NCBI GenBank assembly: GCA_038260305.1
Contig: JBBSNY010000011.1
Coordinates: 46,304-110,303, forward strand
DNA length: 64,000 nt
Reading direction: 5' to 3'
Source of the DNA: CADCVQ01 sp038260305
Lineage (GTDB): Bacteria > Actinomycetota > Thermoleophilia > Solirubrobacterales > Solirubrobacteraceae
The notes under the pieces were generated by a model that saw only the letters and a list, made by a program, of their open reading frames with translations, was not told the origin of the DNA and did not search any database. The translations under genes were made by a program, and so were the position numbers. This document shows, piece after piece, positions 47,011 through 55,377 of this stretch; position 1 is the stretch's first letter, and each line of letters opens with the position of its first letter.

Positions 47011-47679
47011 ATGCACATCGGGGTCCTCGGCACGGGCATCGTCGGCAGGACCCTCGCGCAGGCGCTGCTCGAGCACGGCCATGAGGTGCGCATGGGCGCG
47101 CGGGCAGCGGGCAACGAGCATGCCGTCGCCTGGGCCGAGCAGGCCGGCCCGCTCGCCAGCGAGGGCAGCTTCGCCGACGCCGCCGGGTTCGGCGAGCTCG
47201 TCTTCAACGCGACCGCCGGGATGCGATCGCTCGAGGCGCTCGAGGCCGCCGGCGCCGAGCAGCTCGCCGGCAAGGTCCTGATCGACGTCGCAAACCCGCT
47301 GGACACCTCCAAGGGCTTCCCTCCGACGCTCGGCGTCTGCAACGACGACAGCCTCGGCGAATCGATCCAGCGCGCGTTTCCCGAGGCCCGCGTCGTCAAG
47401 ACGCTGAACACCGTCACGGCCGCGGTCATGGTCGCGCCCGAGCTCGTGCCCGGCGAGCACACGATGTTCCTCTGCGGCGACCACGACGACGCCAAGGAAC
47501 ACGCGCGGCTGCTGCTCGCCGAGTTCGGTTGGCCCGAGGGGTCGCTGCTCGACCTCGGCGACATCACGAACGCGCGCGGCATGGAGATGTACCTCGCGTT
47601 GTGGGTGCGACTCTACGTGGCGACCGGCAGCGGCATGCTGAACGTCGGCGTGAGCGTCCAGGCGCCGGACGACGCCTGA
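47011..47679 (+). CDS. NADPH-dependent F420 reductase-like oxidoreductase
   Basis: A 222-aa Rossmann-fold protein. The N-terminus IGVLGTGIVGRTLAQALLEHGHEV is shortened here to GVLGTGIVGRTLAQALL; it is followed by RMGARA, a basic position typical of NADP(H) binding, then NATAGMRSLEAL, LIDVANPLD, the VKTLNTVTAAVMV block and LLDLGDITNARGMEMYLALW. This is the NADP oxidoreductase coenzyme-F420-dependent/DinA-like family. It could reduce F420 with NADPH, but many family members act on unknown substrates. It reads away from the ABC importer under its own likely promoter. Confidence 0.8.
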   Translation: MHIGVLGTGIVGRTLAQALLEHGHEVRMGARAAGNEHAVAWAEQAGPLASEGSFADAAGFGELVFNATAGMRSLEALEAAGAEQLAGKVLIDVANPLDTSKGFPPTLGVCNDDSLGESIQRAFPEARVVKTLNTVTAAVMVAPELVPGEHTMFLCGDHDDAKEHARLLLAEFGWPEGSLLDLGDITNARGMEMYLALWVRLYVATGSGMLNVGVSVQAPDDA

Positions 47680-47802
47680 GGAGCAGGCGATCCGCGGCAC
47701 CTCCGGGGCGCTGACCCCGCCCCTCCACGCACCGGGTCGCGGATCGGCCGGCCGCGGCGCGCGCTCGCCGCGGCCTGTCTCGCGCTCGTCGCGACCGCAC
47801 TC

Positions 47803-49011
47803 GTGGGCGGCCGCACGCACGCGGCGGCCGCGGCAGAGACGCTGACGCTGTCGGCTCGTAGCGACGAGATCGGCCGGATCACGCTCGTCGTAAGCGATCC
47901 CGGGGGCGCCGCCGTCGACGTCGGCGAGCGGGTCGGCCACGCTACCGGGCGGCTGCGCCGCATCTACCTGGCCGGCGGTGCCGGCGAGCTGCGGCGTGCG
48001 GCGCGCTGGCGCTGCGACGACCGCGTGCGCACCTTCACCGCAACCTCGATCCACGCCGACGCGACCGTGCACACGGCGACCGCGAGCCTCACGACGCCGT
48101 CGTGCGCGCACCGGCTGCACATGATCGTCGTCCCCGCCCAGGTGCGCCCGGGCCAGGCCACCGTGGTCCGGGTCGCCGATTCGTGGCACCTCGGTGGGCT
48201 CTCGGCCCGGATCTGCGCCCGCACCCGCGCCGCGCTGGCGAGCTGTCGCACCGTCCGGCCGCCGCCGCGCGGGAACACGCTCTCGCGGGTGCGCCTCGGA
48301 CATGCCGCGCCCTGGACGATCACGCTGCACACGAGCGAGGGGCAGACGGTGAGCCGCAAGGTGCGAACGCAGGCCGCGGCGCGCTTTCGGCTGCTCGTCA
48401 CCGGCGACTCGATGATCCTCAACACGCCCGAGTCGGTGCGCTACGTGCTGGGCGCGCGCGCGTTCGTGCGCGGTGACCCGCACCCGGCAACCGGCATCTC
48501 CAAGCCGGTGCTCGACTGGGTGGCCCATGCGCGCGAGTTCGCGCGAAGCGTGCGCCCGGACGTCACGTTCGTGATGGTCGGCGCCAACGACGGCTTCCCC
48601 ATGACGCCGGCCGGCGGTGGCACCCTCACCTGCTGCGACGAGGCGTGGATCGGCGAGTACGCTCGGCGGGTCGCGGCGATGATGACGGCGTACCTGCGCG
48701 GCGGCCGCGGGCTCGTCTACTGGGGGCTGCTGCCGGCGCCGCGCAGCGCGGCGCTGGCAAGGGTCTTCGATGCCGTCAACGCCGCGACCGTGCGCGCAGC
48801 GGCCCGCGTCGGCGACGGCGTCACGACGATCGACCGGATCGCGAAGATCGTGGCGCCGGGCGGGGTCTTCCACGAGTCGATCGTCTACAAGGGCAGCCGG
48901 CTCGTCGTCCGCGAGCCGGACGGCATCCATCTCGCGCCGGACGGCATCCACATCGCGCGGTCGACGATCCTGCGGCAGCTGCGCAGCGACGGCCTGCTGG
49001 GCCGAACCTAG
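47803..49011 (+). CDS. Secreted SGNH-hydrolase-like protein
   Basis: At least 402 aa. The C-terminal half is an SGNH/GDSL domain of the DUF459-like type: LLVTGDSMI (block I Ser), a conserved VMVGANDGF (block III Asn) and EPDGIHLAPDGIHIA (block V Asp-x-x-His, partly duplicated). Related proteins are extracellular acyl or cell-wall esterases. GTG 47803 is the first conventional start, but about 20 in-frame codons upstream encode a clear signal peptide (RALAACLALVATALVGG) with no ATG, GTG, TTG or CTG between it and the in-frame stop at 47677. An ATC at 47743 may initiate, or the start codon was mutated. Confidence 0.7.
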   Translation: MGGRTHAAAAAETLTLSARSDEIGRITLVVSDPGGAAVDVGERVGHATGRLRRIYLAGGAGELRRAARWRCDDRVRTFTATSIHADATVHTATASLTTPSCAHRLHMIVVPAQVRPGQATVVRVADSWHLGGLSARICARTRAALASCRTVRPPPRGNTLSRVRLGHAAPWTITLHTSEGQTVSRKVRTQAAARFRLLVTGDSMILNTPESVRYVLGARAFVRGDPHPATGISKPVLDWVAHAREFARSVRPDVTFVMVGANDGFPMTPAGGGTLTCCDEAWIGEYARRVAAMMTAYLRGGRGLVYWGLLPAPRSAALARVFDAVNAATVRAAARVGDGVTTIDRIAKIVAPGGVFHESIVYKGSRLVVREPDGIHLAPDGIHIARSTILRQLRSDGLLGRT

Positions 49012-49022
49012 TTCGACATCCC

Positions 49023-49048
49023 GACGCCGGAGCCTGAGGCGCGGCGTC
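49023..49048. terminator. Hairpin between convergent genes
   Basis: GACGCCG (49023-49029) and CGGCGTC (49042-49048) form a perfect 7-bp stem around a 12-nt loop, in the 46-bp gap between the convergent SGNH and ParB-like genes. There is no U tract. Confidence 0.4.
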
Positions 49049-49057
49049 GTCGCGACG

Positions 49058-49906
49058 CTATCGCCCCTTGCGCACGCGCTCGATCGCCTCGTCGCTCCAC
49101 GCGTGCGTGCGCATGAGCCGGTAGCGATCGTTGGACAGACGCAGGTACGCGTCCGTCTCGGTCTCGCGGCGGCCGATGAGCTCGGCCTCGCGGAGGATCG
49201 CGACGACCGGCTCGTACTCCTCGGCGAACCAGCGCCGGGCGACCTCGGCGCGGTCGAGGAACTCGTCGTCGTGCTGGACGAGTCGGTAGCCCCACGCCTC
49301 GACGCCCTCGGCGAGGGTGCCGTAGGCGAACGGGTCGCTCAGCGCGATCTGCTCGCGCGCCGCCTCCGGCAGCGGGACGCGCTCTGCGAAGACACGTTCG
49401 TGGCTCTTCAGCGGCAGGTCGCCGGCACTCATCGACGCGTCGGCCGCGACCCGTGTCGCCACCTCGACGACGCGGGCGTCGAGCTCCTCGCGTCCCTGCG
49501 CGCGGGCGACGGCGACGCGATGGTGGCCGTCGCGGACGAAGTGCAGCTCGCCGACGCGGTAGACGTCGATCGGCGGCATCGACGTGCCGCGCCGCTGCGC
49601 GCCGGCGATCTGCTCGAAGCGCGCCCGCACACGCGCCGACGTCGGCCGGAACGCGCGATCGAACTCCTTGCCGCGGTCGACGGTGCCGACGATCGAGTCG
49701 ATCGCGATCGTGACGATCCCGAGGTCGCGCTCGGCGACCCGACCGAGGGCGTCGACGACCTCGTCGAAGGACAGCATGAGCTCGACGTCGCCGGCCTCGA
49801 AGCGCAGCAGCGCCGACAGCCGCGCCAGCACGCGACGGCGCCGCGCGCGCAGGAAGTCGTCCTGCGCGTCGTTGCCGGGGAAGCCGGTGTCGCGGGAGAT
49901 CGGCAT
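49058..49906 (-). CDS. ParB-like nuclease-domain protein
   Basis: A 282-aa protein with the ParB/sulfiredoxin-like core: IDVYRVGELHFVRDGHHRVAVAR, in which the R-D-G-H-H-R box is diagnostic, then a basic and acidic helical C-terminal half (EVARRWFAEEYEPVVAILRE). The N-terminus (DDFLRARRRRVLARLSALL) is helical. It lacks an obvious ParB HTH, and no parA is nearby, so chromosome partitioning is unlikely. Similar actinobacterial proteins are annotated as ParB-like without known function. ATG 49906 is chosen; the frame extends to 49969. Confidence 0.65.
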   Translation of the reverse strand: MPISRDTGFPGNDAQDDFLRARRRRVLARLSALLRFEAGDVELMLSFDEVVDALGRVAERDLGIVTIAIDSIVGTVDRGKEFDRAFRPTSARVRARFEQIAGAQRRGTSMPPIDVYRVGELHFVRDGHHRVAVARAQGREELDARVVEVATRVAADASMSAGDLPLKSHERVFAERVPLPEAAREQIALSDPFAYGTLAEGVEAWGYRLVQHDDEFLDRAEVARRWFAEEYEPVVAILREAELIGRRETETDAYLRLSNDRYRLMRTHAWSDEAIERVRKGR

Positions 49907-49982
49907 GACGCGTCTGCAAGCAGTGTGCTGGCTCGACGAACATCCGATACCCGAAACGCCACACAGCACGTCGTCGACCGTC

Positions 49983-49988
49983 TAGACT
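49983..49988 (+). promoter_or_regulatory. Putative -10 for the leu leader transcript
   Basis: TAGACT ends 9 nt before the leader-peptide ATG at 49998, so the leader peptide would be translated from a leaderless end. Confidence 0.45.
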
Positions 49989-49997
49989 TGCTCGCGC

Positions 49998-50045
49998 ATG
50001 ACGCGTGCCTTCGAGCTTTCCCTGCTTCTCCTGCTCCCCCGATAG
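49998..50045 (+). CDS. leuL: Leucine-rich leader peptide of leuA
   Basis: A 15-codon ORF, MTRAFELSLLLLLPR, with six Leu residues, five of them consecutive (codons CTG CTT CTC CTG CTC). It lies between a -10 hexamer and leuA, and its TAG stop is inside the loop and stem of a strong hairpin. Ribosome stalling at Leu codons when leucyl-tRNA is low would control leuA by attenuation, as known for leu leaders in other bacteria. Confidence 0.7.
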   Translation: MTRAFELSLLLLLPR

Positions 50046-50052
50046 GGGGAGC
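50033..50052 (+). promoter_or_regulatory. Attenuator hairpin in the leuA leader
   Basis: GCTCCCCC, loop GATA and GGGGGAGC form a perfect 8-bp stem. The 5' arm overlaps the last Leu codons and the loop overlaps the leader stop codon, so a ribosome on the leader peptide would melt it. No U tract follows, so whether it terminates transcription or acts at translation is unclear. Confidence 0.6.
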
Positions 50053-50132
50053 TATCTGCGTGGCGGCCGCACTGCCGCAAACCGACTGAGAAGCAGCGAA
50101 CCTCGAACCTTCAGGCAAGGAGAACCCCCGTC

Positions 50133-51710
50133 ATGAGCCCCATCGATCGCAATCACGTCCGTATCTTCGACACGACGCTGCGCGACGGTGAGCAGTCGCC
50201 CGGCATCTCGCTGAACACCGGCGAGAAGCTCGAGATCGCCCACCAGCTCGCGCGTCTCGGCGTCGACGTCATCGAGGCCGGCTTCCCGATCGCATCGCCC
50301 GGCGACTTCGAGGCCGTGCAGGCGATCGCCCGTGACGTCCAAGGGCCGATCATCGCCGCCCTCGCTCGTGCTCAAGCGCCCGACGTGGAGTCCGCGGCAA
50401 GAGCGGTAGCCGATGCGGCGAACCCGCGCATCCACACGTTCATCTCGACGTCGGACATCCACATCGTTCACCAGTTCCGCTCGACGCGGGAGGACATCCT
50501 CGCCCAGGCGCGGGCCGCGGTCGCGCACGCGAAGTCGTTCGTCCACGACGTCGAGTTCTCGCCGATGGACGCCACGCGCGCCGAGCTCGAGTACACCGCC
50601 GAGGTCATCGCGGCGGCGATCGAGGAGGGCGCGACGACGATCAACATCCCCGACACCGTCGGCTACACCGTCCCCGACGAGTACACCGCCTTCCTCGACG
50701 GCCTCTACCGCCTCGTCCCCGAGCTGCACGACGTGATCCTGTCCGTGCACTGTCACGACGACCTCGGCCTCGCCGTCGCGAACTCCTACGCCGGCCTCGT
50801 CGCCGGTGCGCGCCAGGTCGAGTGCGCGATCAACGGCATCGGCGAGCGCGCGGGCAACTGCTCGCTCGAGGAGATCGTGATGCTCCTGCACACGCGGGGG
50901 GAGATCAGCGGCCTGCACACGACGGCCGTCACGACGGAGATCGCCCGCACGTCGCGGCTGGTCTCGCGGATGACCGGCTACGTCGTGCAGCCCAACAAGG
51001 CGATCGTCGGGCGCAACGCGTTCGCCCACGAGAGCGGCATCCACCAGGACGGCGTCATCAAGGAGCGCACGACCTACGAGATCATGGACGCGACGAGCGT
51101 CGGCCTGGATGCGAACTCGCTCGTCCTCGGCAAGCACTCCGGTCGGGCGGCGCTCAAGCAGACGCTCGCCGAGCTCGGCTTCACCGTCGACGGCGCTGCG
51201 CTGAACGCCGCCTTCAAGCGCTTCAAGGAGATCGCTGACAAGAAGAAGCAGGTCACGGCCATGGACCTCGAGGCGCTCGTCACCGACGATCTGCGCAACG
51301 AGCTCGCGAGCTACACGTTCGACGCCTTCGACGTCGTCGCCAAGTCGGGCTCGGCACCGAGCGCGACGGTCACGGTGACGCTGCCCGACGGCGAGGTCGT
51401 CACGGCGACGTACTCCGGCGACGGCCCCGTCGACTCGGTCTTCCAGGCAATCAACGGCGCGACCGGCATCGACGCCCAGCTGCGCGCGTTCCGCGTTGAC
51501 GCCGTCACCGGCGGCCAGGACGCCCTCGGCGAGTCATCCGTCGTGCTCGAGTTCGAGGGCCAGTCGGCCTCCGGCCAGGGCGTCGCGACGGACATCATCG
51601 AGGCGGCCGGCATCGCGTACGTGCGCGCACTGTCGAACGTCGTGCGCAAGGCGCAGGCGAGCGACGGGCTCGTCGACCTCGCTGCCGCCCCGCCGGTCCC
51701 GACGCCGTAG
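50133..51710 (+). CDS. leuA: 2-Isopropylmalate synthase
   Basis: Condenses 2-ketoisovalerate with acetyl-CoA, the first step of leucine synthesis. The 525-aa LeuA type 1 protein shows FDTTLRDGEQSPGISL, GVDVIEAGFPIASPGDFEA, ATTINIPDTVGY, the metal-binding VHCHDDLGLAVANS, INGIGERAGNCSLEE and AFAHESGIHQDGV. The C-terminal regulatory domain (VTVTLPDGEVVTATYSGDGP, GQGVATDIIEAAG) is the leucine-feedback site. AAGGAG at about 50121 is the ribosome site. Expression is probably set by the upstream leader peptide, and the protein by leucine inhibition. Confidence 0.95.
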   Translation: MSPIDRNHVRIFDTTLRDGEQSPGISLNTGEKLEIAHQLARLGVDVIEAGFPIASPGDFEAVQAIARDVQGPIIAALARAQAPDVESAARAVADAANPRIHTFISTSDIHIVHQFRSTREDILAQARAAVAHAKSFVHDVEFSPMDATRAELEYTAEVIAAAIEEGATTINIPDTVGYTVPDEYTAFLDGLYRLVPELHDVILSVHCHDDLGLAVANSYAGLVAGARQVECAINGIGERAGNCSLEEIVMLLHTRGEISGLHTTAVTTEIARTSRLVSRMTGYVVQPNKAIVGRNAFAHESGIHQDGVIKERTTYEIMDATSVGLDANSLVLGKHSGRAALKQTLAELGFTVDGAALNAAFKRFKEIADKKKQVTAMDLEALVTDDLRNELASYTFDAFDVVAKSGSAPSATVTVTLPDGEVVTATYSGDGPVDSVFQAINGATGIDAQLRAFRVDAVTGGQDALGESSVVLEFEGQSASGQGVATDIIEAAGIAYVRALSNVVRKAQASDGLVDLAAAPPVPTP

Positions 51711-51713
51711 TCT
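51708..51713 (+). promoter_or_regulatory. Putative -10 of the leaderless ABC exporter transcript
   Basis: TAGTCT, whose first three bases are the leuA stop codon, with an 8-nt spacer to ATG 51722. Confidence 0.4.
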
Positions 51714-51721
51714 GCGGCCGC

Positions 51722-52693
51722 ATGTCCGCCGCCGAGCACGCGATCGAGATCGATGGCCTGCGCAAGTCCTACGGCTCGTTCGAGGCCGTGCGCGGGCTGT
51801 CGCTGAACGTCAAGCGCGGTGAGATCTTCGCCTTCCTCGGGCCCAACGGCGCGGGCAAGACGACGACCGTCGAGATCCTCGAGGGCTTTCGCAAGCGCAC
51901 GGCCGGCGAGGTCCGCGTGCTCGGGGTCGACCCCGAGCACGGGGATCGGGCCTGGCGCTCGCGGATCGGGATCGTCCTGCAGGAGGGCTCCGCGCAGCCC
52001 GAGCTGACGGTCCGCGAGACGCTCACGCTGTGGGCGGCGTACTACCCCGAGCCGCGCCCGATCGAGGAGACGATCGCGCTCGCCGGACTCGAGGAGAAGG
52101 CCGACGACCGCGTCGGGCGCCTGTCCGGCGGCCAGAAGCGGCGCCTGGACGTCGGCCTCGCGCTCATCGGCGACCCGGACCTCGTGTTCCTCGACGAGCC
52201 GACGACCGGCTTTGACCCCGTCGCGCGGCGGGCGGCGTGGAAGGTCATCGCCGGCCTGCGCGACCTTGGCAAGACCGTCTTCCTGACGACGCACTACCTC
52301 GACGAGGCGCAGGAACTTGCCGATCGCGTGGCGATCGTCAAGGCCGGCGTCATCGTCGTCGAGGGCCCGCCCGGCTCGCTGAGCGCCGGCAGCGGCGACA
52401 CGCAGGTCCACTTCGTCGCGCCCGCCGGCATCGCGCTCGACGAGCTGCCGGTGTCGGAGCCGATCACCGTCGTCGACGGCCGCGCGCTGCTGCACACGAC
52501 GACGCCGACGCACACGCTCGCCGCGCTCTGCGGCTGGGCGGACGGGCGCGGGATCGAGCTCGAGCGCCTCGAGGTCGCGCGGCCGTCGCTCGAGGACGTC
52601 TACCTCGAGCTCGTCACGGCGCCCGATGGGTCGCAGCCGCCCACCGTGGCCGTGGCACCGACGGGCCGCAGGTCGCGCCGGAGCGCTCGATGA
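51722..52693 (+). CDS. ABC transporter ATP-binding protein (DrrA-like)
   Basis: A 323-aa ATPase of the daunorubicin-resistance/ABC-2 type. Walker A is LGPNGAGKTT, the Q-loop IVLQEG, the signature RLSGGQKRRLDVGLAL, Walker B LVFLDEPTTGFDP and the H-loop TTHYLDEAQELAD. A DUF4162-like C-terminal segment follows. Its stop overlaps the permease start by four bases, so the two form an exporter pair. The substrate is unknown (drug, lipid or peptide). Confidence 0.9.
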   Translation: MSAAEHAIEIDGLRKSYGSFEAVRGLSLNVKRGEIFAFLGPNGAGKTTTVEILEGFRKRTAGEVRVLGVDPEHGDRAWRSRIGIVLQEGSAQPELTVRETLTLWAAYYPEPRPIEETIALAGLEEKADDRVGRLSGGQKRRLDVGLALIGDPDLVFLDEPTTGFDPVARRAAWKVIAGLRDLGKTVFLTTHYLDEAQELADRVAIVKAGVIVVEGPPGSLSAGSGDTQVHFVAPAGIALDELPVSEPITVVDGRALLHTTTPTHTLAALCGWADGRGIELERLEVARPSLEDVYLELVTAPDGSQPPTVAVAPTGRRSRRSAR

Positions 52694-53469
52694 GCGACCT
52701 GCGTCGGGCGCTCGCGCAGCTCACCGCCGACATGAAGATCTTCCGCCGCAACCCGGCGGCGCTGTTCTTCACCGCGATCCTGCCGGTCGTGTTCCTGTGC
52801 ATGTTCGTCGGGATCTTCGGCAACAATCGCCTGAAGCAGTACGGCGGGATCCATGCGTCGACCGTCTACGTCCCGTCGTTCATCGGGCTCGCGGTCGTCG
52901 GTGCCTCGTTCGTGGCTCTCGCGATGGGCTTCACGCGGATGCGCGAGAGCGGGATGTTGAAGCGCGTGCGCGCGACACCGGTGCCGTCGTGGATCGTGTT
53001 CGCCGGACGGATCGGCACGGCGATCGTGACGGCGATCTTCGTCACGGCGGTGCTCATGCTCGTCGGCGGCGTCCTCTTCGGCGTCCGGATCCCGACCAGG
53101 ACGCTGCCGGGTCTGCTGGCCGCGCTCGCGCTCGGCGCCGCGACGTTCTGTGCGCTCGGGATCGCCTACACGCGGGCGATCGGCAGCGAGGAGGCCGGCC
53201 CGTCGATGACGAACGCGGTCGTCCTGCCGCTGTACTTCATCTCCGGCGTGTTCGTCCCGTTCCGCACGCTTCCGGACGGTTTGCAGAGCGTCGCAAAGCT
53301 GCTGCCGGTGCAGCCGTTCGTCGATGCCCTGCGCGTCGCGTTCGACCCGCGCACAACCGGGGCCGGGTTCGCAGGCGACGACTTGCTCAAGCTCGCGATC
53401 TGGGGCGCGGTCGGGCTCGTGCTGGCGATACGGCTGTTCAGCTGGACGCCGCGCCAGCAGTCCGGGTAG
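52690..53469 (+). CDS. ABC-2 type permease (DrrB-like)
   Basis: A 259-aa membrane protein with six predicted helices: a cytoplasmic start (DMKIFRRNPAALFFTAILP), VPSFIGLAVVGASFVALAM, the conserved RESGMLKRVRATPVPSW loop, and FISGVFVPFRTLPDGLQSVA before the last helix. These are the ABC2_membrane features of DrrB-like exporters. The 3' end runs 32 bp into the 3' end of the convergent phosphatase gene. Confidence 0.9.
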   Translation: MSDLRRALAQLTADMKIFRRNPAALFFTAILPVVFLCMFVGIFGNNRLKQYGGIHASTVYVPSFIGLAVVGASFVALAMGFTRMRESGMLKRVRATPVPSWIVFAGRIGTAIVTAIFVTAVLMLVGGVLFGVRIPTRTLPGLLAALALGAATFCALGIAYTRAIGSEEAGPSMTNAVVLPLYFISGVFVPFRTLPDGLQSVAKLLPVQPFVDALRVAFDPRTTGAGFAGDDLLKLAIWGAVGLVLAIRLFSWTPRQQSG

Positions 53470-55132
53470 ATCCCGGGAGGGCGGCGGACGTCGCGTGGCG
53501 CGTGAGCGCGACGGCGGCCGTGTCATCGGCCTGCGGGCCGGTCGCGAAGGCGGCGATCGCGGCATCGAGCTCGGCAAGCAAGGTCGTGGGCGATGCGGCG
53601 GCGTGGTCGCGCAACACGTCGCGCAGGCGGCGCTCACCGAAGCGATCGGCGGCGCCGCGGGCGTCGGTGAGGCCGTCGGTGTAGAGGACGAGCGTCTCGT
53701 CGGCGCGAAGCTCGAGCCGCTCGTCGTGCCAGCCCGTCGCTCCCGGCATGCCGAGCAGCCGGCCGTGGCAGCCGGTCTCGCGCAGGTCCCCGGCGGGCCG
53801 GGTGGCGAGCGGCTGCGGGTGGCCGGCGCAGCACAGGAGGATCTCGTCGTCGCGGATGCGCAGGCACAGCGCGGTGCACAGCGACATCGACCCGTGCTCG
53901 ACGAGCTCGCGGTCGATCGCCTCGAGGACCGCCGACGGGCGCGAGTCGATGCGGCTGGCGAAGCGCGCGCAGTGGCGGACGAGCGAGGTCAGCGACGCCG
54001 CCTGGATGCCCTTGCCGGTGACGTCGCCGATGATGACGAGCCAGCCGTCGTCGAGCTCGACGAAGTCAAAGAAGTCGCCGCCGACCGCGGCCTCGTGCTC
54101 GCCGCCGGCCGGGCGATAGAGCGTCGCGACGTCCCAGCCGGCCATGACCGGGACGCGGTCGGGTAGCAGGCTGCGCTGCAGCGTCTCGGCGATCTGCGCG
54201 CGCCCGCGGTAGAGCATCGCGTTCTCGACGGCGACGGCGGCGCGGCCCGCGAGCTGCTCGGCGAACTCGAGGTCCTGCGCGCTGAACGTCCGCCGCGAGT
54301 CCGACATGACGAGCGTCATGACCCCGATCGTGCGCGTCGGCGTGCGCAGTGCGACGAGCAGCGCCGAGCGCATCTCGACCTCCCGCAGCAGCGCGAGATG
54401 ACGGTCGTCATGCGCGGCGTGCACGAGCATCTCGTCGGTGATGTCGGCGATGAGCTCCGAGCGGCCGGTCCGCATGACCCTGCCGAGACCCTGCCTCGGG
54501 TCGAGCGCGGGTTGCTCGCGCTCGCGCAGGCGCTCGGCGAGCGCGAGCCGGACGGGATCGCTGTGCGCGACGGCGACGTGCTCGCGCGTGCCGTTGGACG
54601 CGAAGAGGTCGACCGCGCACCAGTCGGCGAGCTGCGGGACGGCCGACCAGGCGACGTTGCGAAGCGTCTGGGCATAGTCCAGCGACGACCCGAGGATCAT
54701 GCTCGCCTCCGCGAGCAGATGACTGCGCAGCTCGGCGTTCTTCGCGTCGCTGACGTCCTCGATGATCATCGCGGTCGCGAAGATCTCGCCGCCGTCGTCG
54801 GTCAGCGCCGACGCCTTCAGCAGCTTCCACTTCACGACGCCGTCACGGCGGTGCACGATTCGCATGAGCAGTGGCTTGGCGGCTTCGCCCCGCAGCAGCC
54901 GCACGGACGGCATGGCGTCCATCGTCAGCGGGGCGCCGAACTCGTCGCGGACGACGTAGTCGGCCATGATTTCGCCGGGTGGACGGGCCTGTAGCTCCCG
55001 CATCGAGGCGAAGCCGAGGTCCTCGAGCGCCGCGCGGTTGGCGTAGATGATCCGATCCGCGCGGTCACGGATGGTCACCGCGTCGGCGAGGACGTCGACG
55101 ATCTGTGCGAAGTCCGGGCGGGGCTCGCGCAT
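53438..55132 (-). CDS. PAS-GAF-SpoIIE serine phosphatase
   Basis: A 564-aa cytoplasmic regulator. Residues ~5-125 are a PAS domain (VTIRDRADRIIYANRAALED); ~135-305 a GAF domain (LAEASMILGSSLDYAQTL...); and ~320-550 a PP2C-type SpoIIE/RsbU phosphatase: AGWDVATLYRPAGGEHEAAV, GGDFFDFVELDDGWLVIIGD, VTGKGIQAASLTSLVR, AGHPQPL and ETLVLYTDGLTDARGA, with the metal-binding Asp residues intact. Such enzymes dephosphorylate anti-anti-sigma factors in partner-switching stress responses. No anti-sigma or STAS gene is nearby, so the partner lies elsewhere. The frame is falsely open upstream to 56017. Confidence 0.88.
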   Translation of the reverse strand: MREPRPDFAQIVDVLADAVTIRDRADRIIYANRAALEDLGFASMRELQARPPGEIMADYVVRDEFGAPLTMDAMPSVRLLRGEAAKPLLMRIVHRRDGVVKWKLLKASALTDDGGEIFATAMIIEDVSDAKNAELRSHLLAEASMILGSSLDYAQTLRNVAWSAVPQLADWCAVDLFASNGTREHVAVAHSDPVRLALAERLREREQPALDPRQGLGRVMRTGRSELIADITDEMLVHAAHDDRHLALLREVEMRSALLVALRTPTRTIGVMTLVMSDSRRTFSAQDLEFAEQLAGRAAVAVENAMLYRGRAQIAETLQRSLLPDRVPVMAGWDVATLYRPAGGEHEAAVGGDFFDFVELDDGWLVIIGDVTGKGIQAASLTSLVRHCARFASRIDSRPSAVLEAIDRELVEHGSMSLCTALCLRIRDDEILLCCAGHPQPLATRPAGDLRETGCHGRLLGMPGATGWHDERLELRADETLVLYTDGLTDARGAADRFGERRLRDVLRDHAAASPTTLLAELDAAIAAFATGPQADDTAAVALTRHATSAALPGSTRTAGAASS

Positions 55133-55232
55133 CAGTCCACCTGACCAGTATCGGTGGCGCACGTCAAATGGGAATGCACGCCGCGACGTCGGGCCTGCCC
55201 GACGGACGTTCCGATCGGGCAGGCTTGGATAT

Positions 55233-55319
55233 CTACAGCCGGCGACCGCGGCGGCTGTAGCCGAAGCCGCCGCCGAAGAGCAGGAGCAGGACGATGATGA
55301 TGAGCAGTATCGTGAGCAT
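55233..55319 (-). CDS. 28-aa hydrophobic peptide
   Basis: A 29-codon ORF starting with ATG 55319 behind an AAAGG ribosome site. The sequence is one membrane helix (LTILLIIIVLLLLFGGG) followed by an aromatic/basic tail (FGYSRRGRRL). Very short proteins of this design are widespread in bacteria and recur as single-TM peptides of unknown role. It lies between the phosphatase and the 73-aa membrane protein on the same strand. Confidence 0.6.
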   Translation of the reverse strand: MLTILLIIIVLLLLFGGGFGYSRRGRRL

Positions 55320-55377
55320 GGGACCTTTCGGTTAATTGGTATGCGGGTGTGTGTGACGGTTCGGCGGCCCGGCGGTC

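Noticed and set aside
47011..49011. In-frame readthrough fusion of the reductase and SGNH genes across TGA 47677.
   Set aside because: The reductase is complete at its stop and the intervening sequence ends in a signal peptide, which would be useless inside a fusion.
49058..49906. Chromosome-partitioning ParB.
   Set aside because: The protein keeps only the ParB/Srx core. There is no HTH, no parS-like palindromes and no parA neighbour, so the name ParB-like is used without a partitioning role.
50053..50132. A T-box or other amino-acid riboswitch in the leuA leader.
   Set aside because: No T-box sequence or specifier-loop arrangement is visible; the leucine-rich ORF and hairpin explain the leader better.
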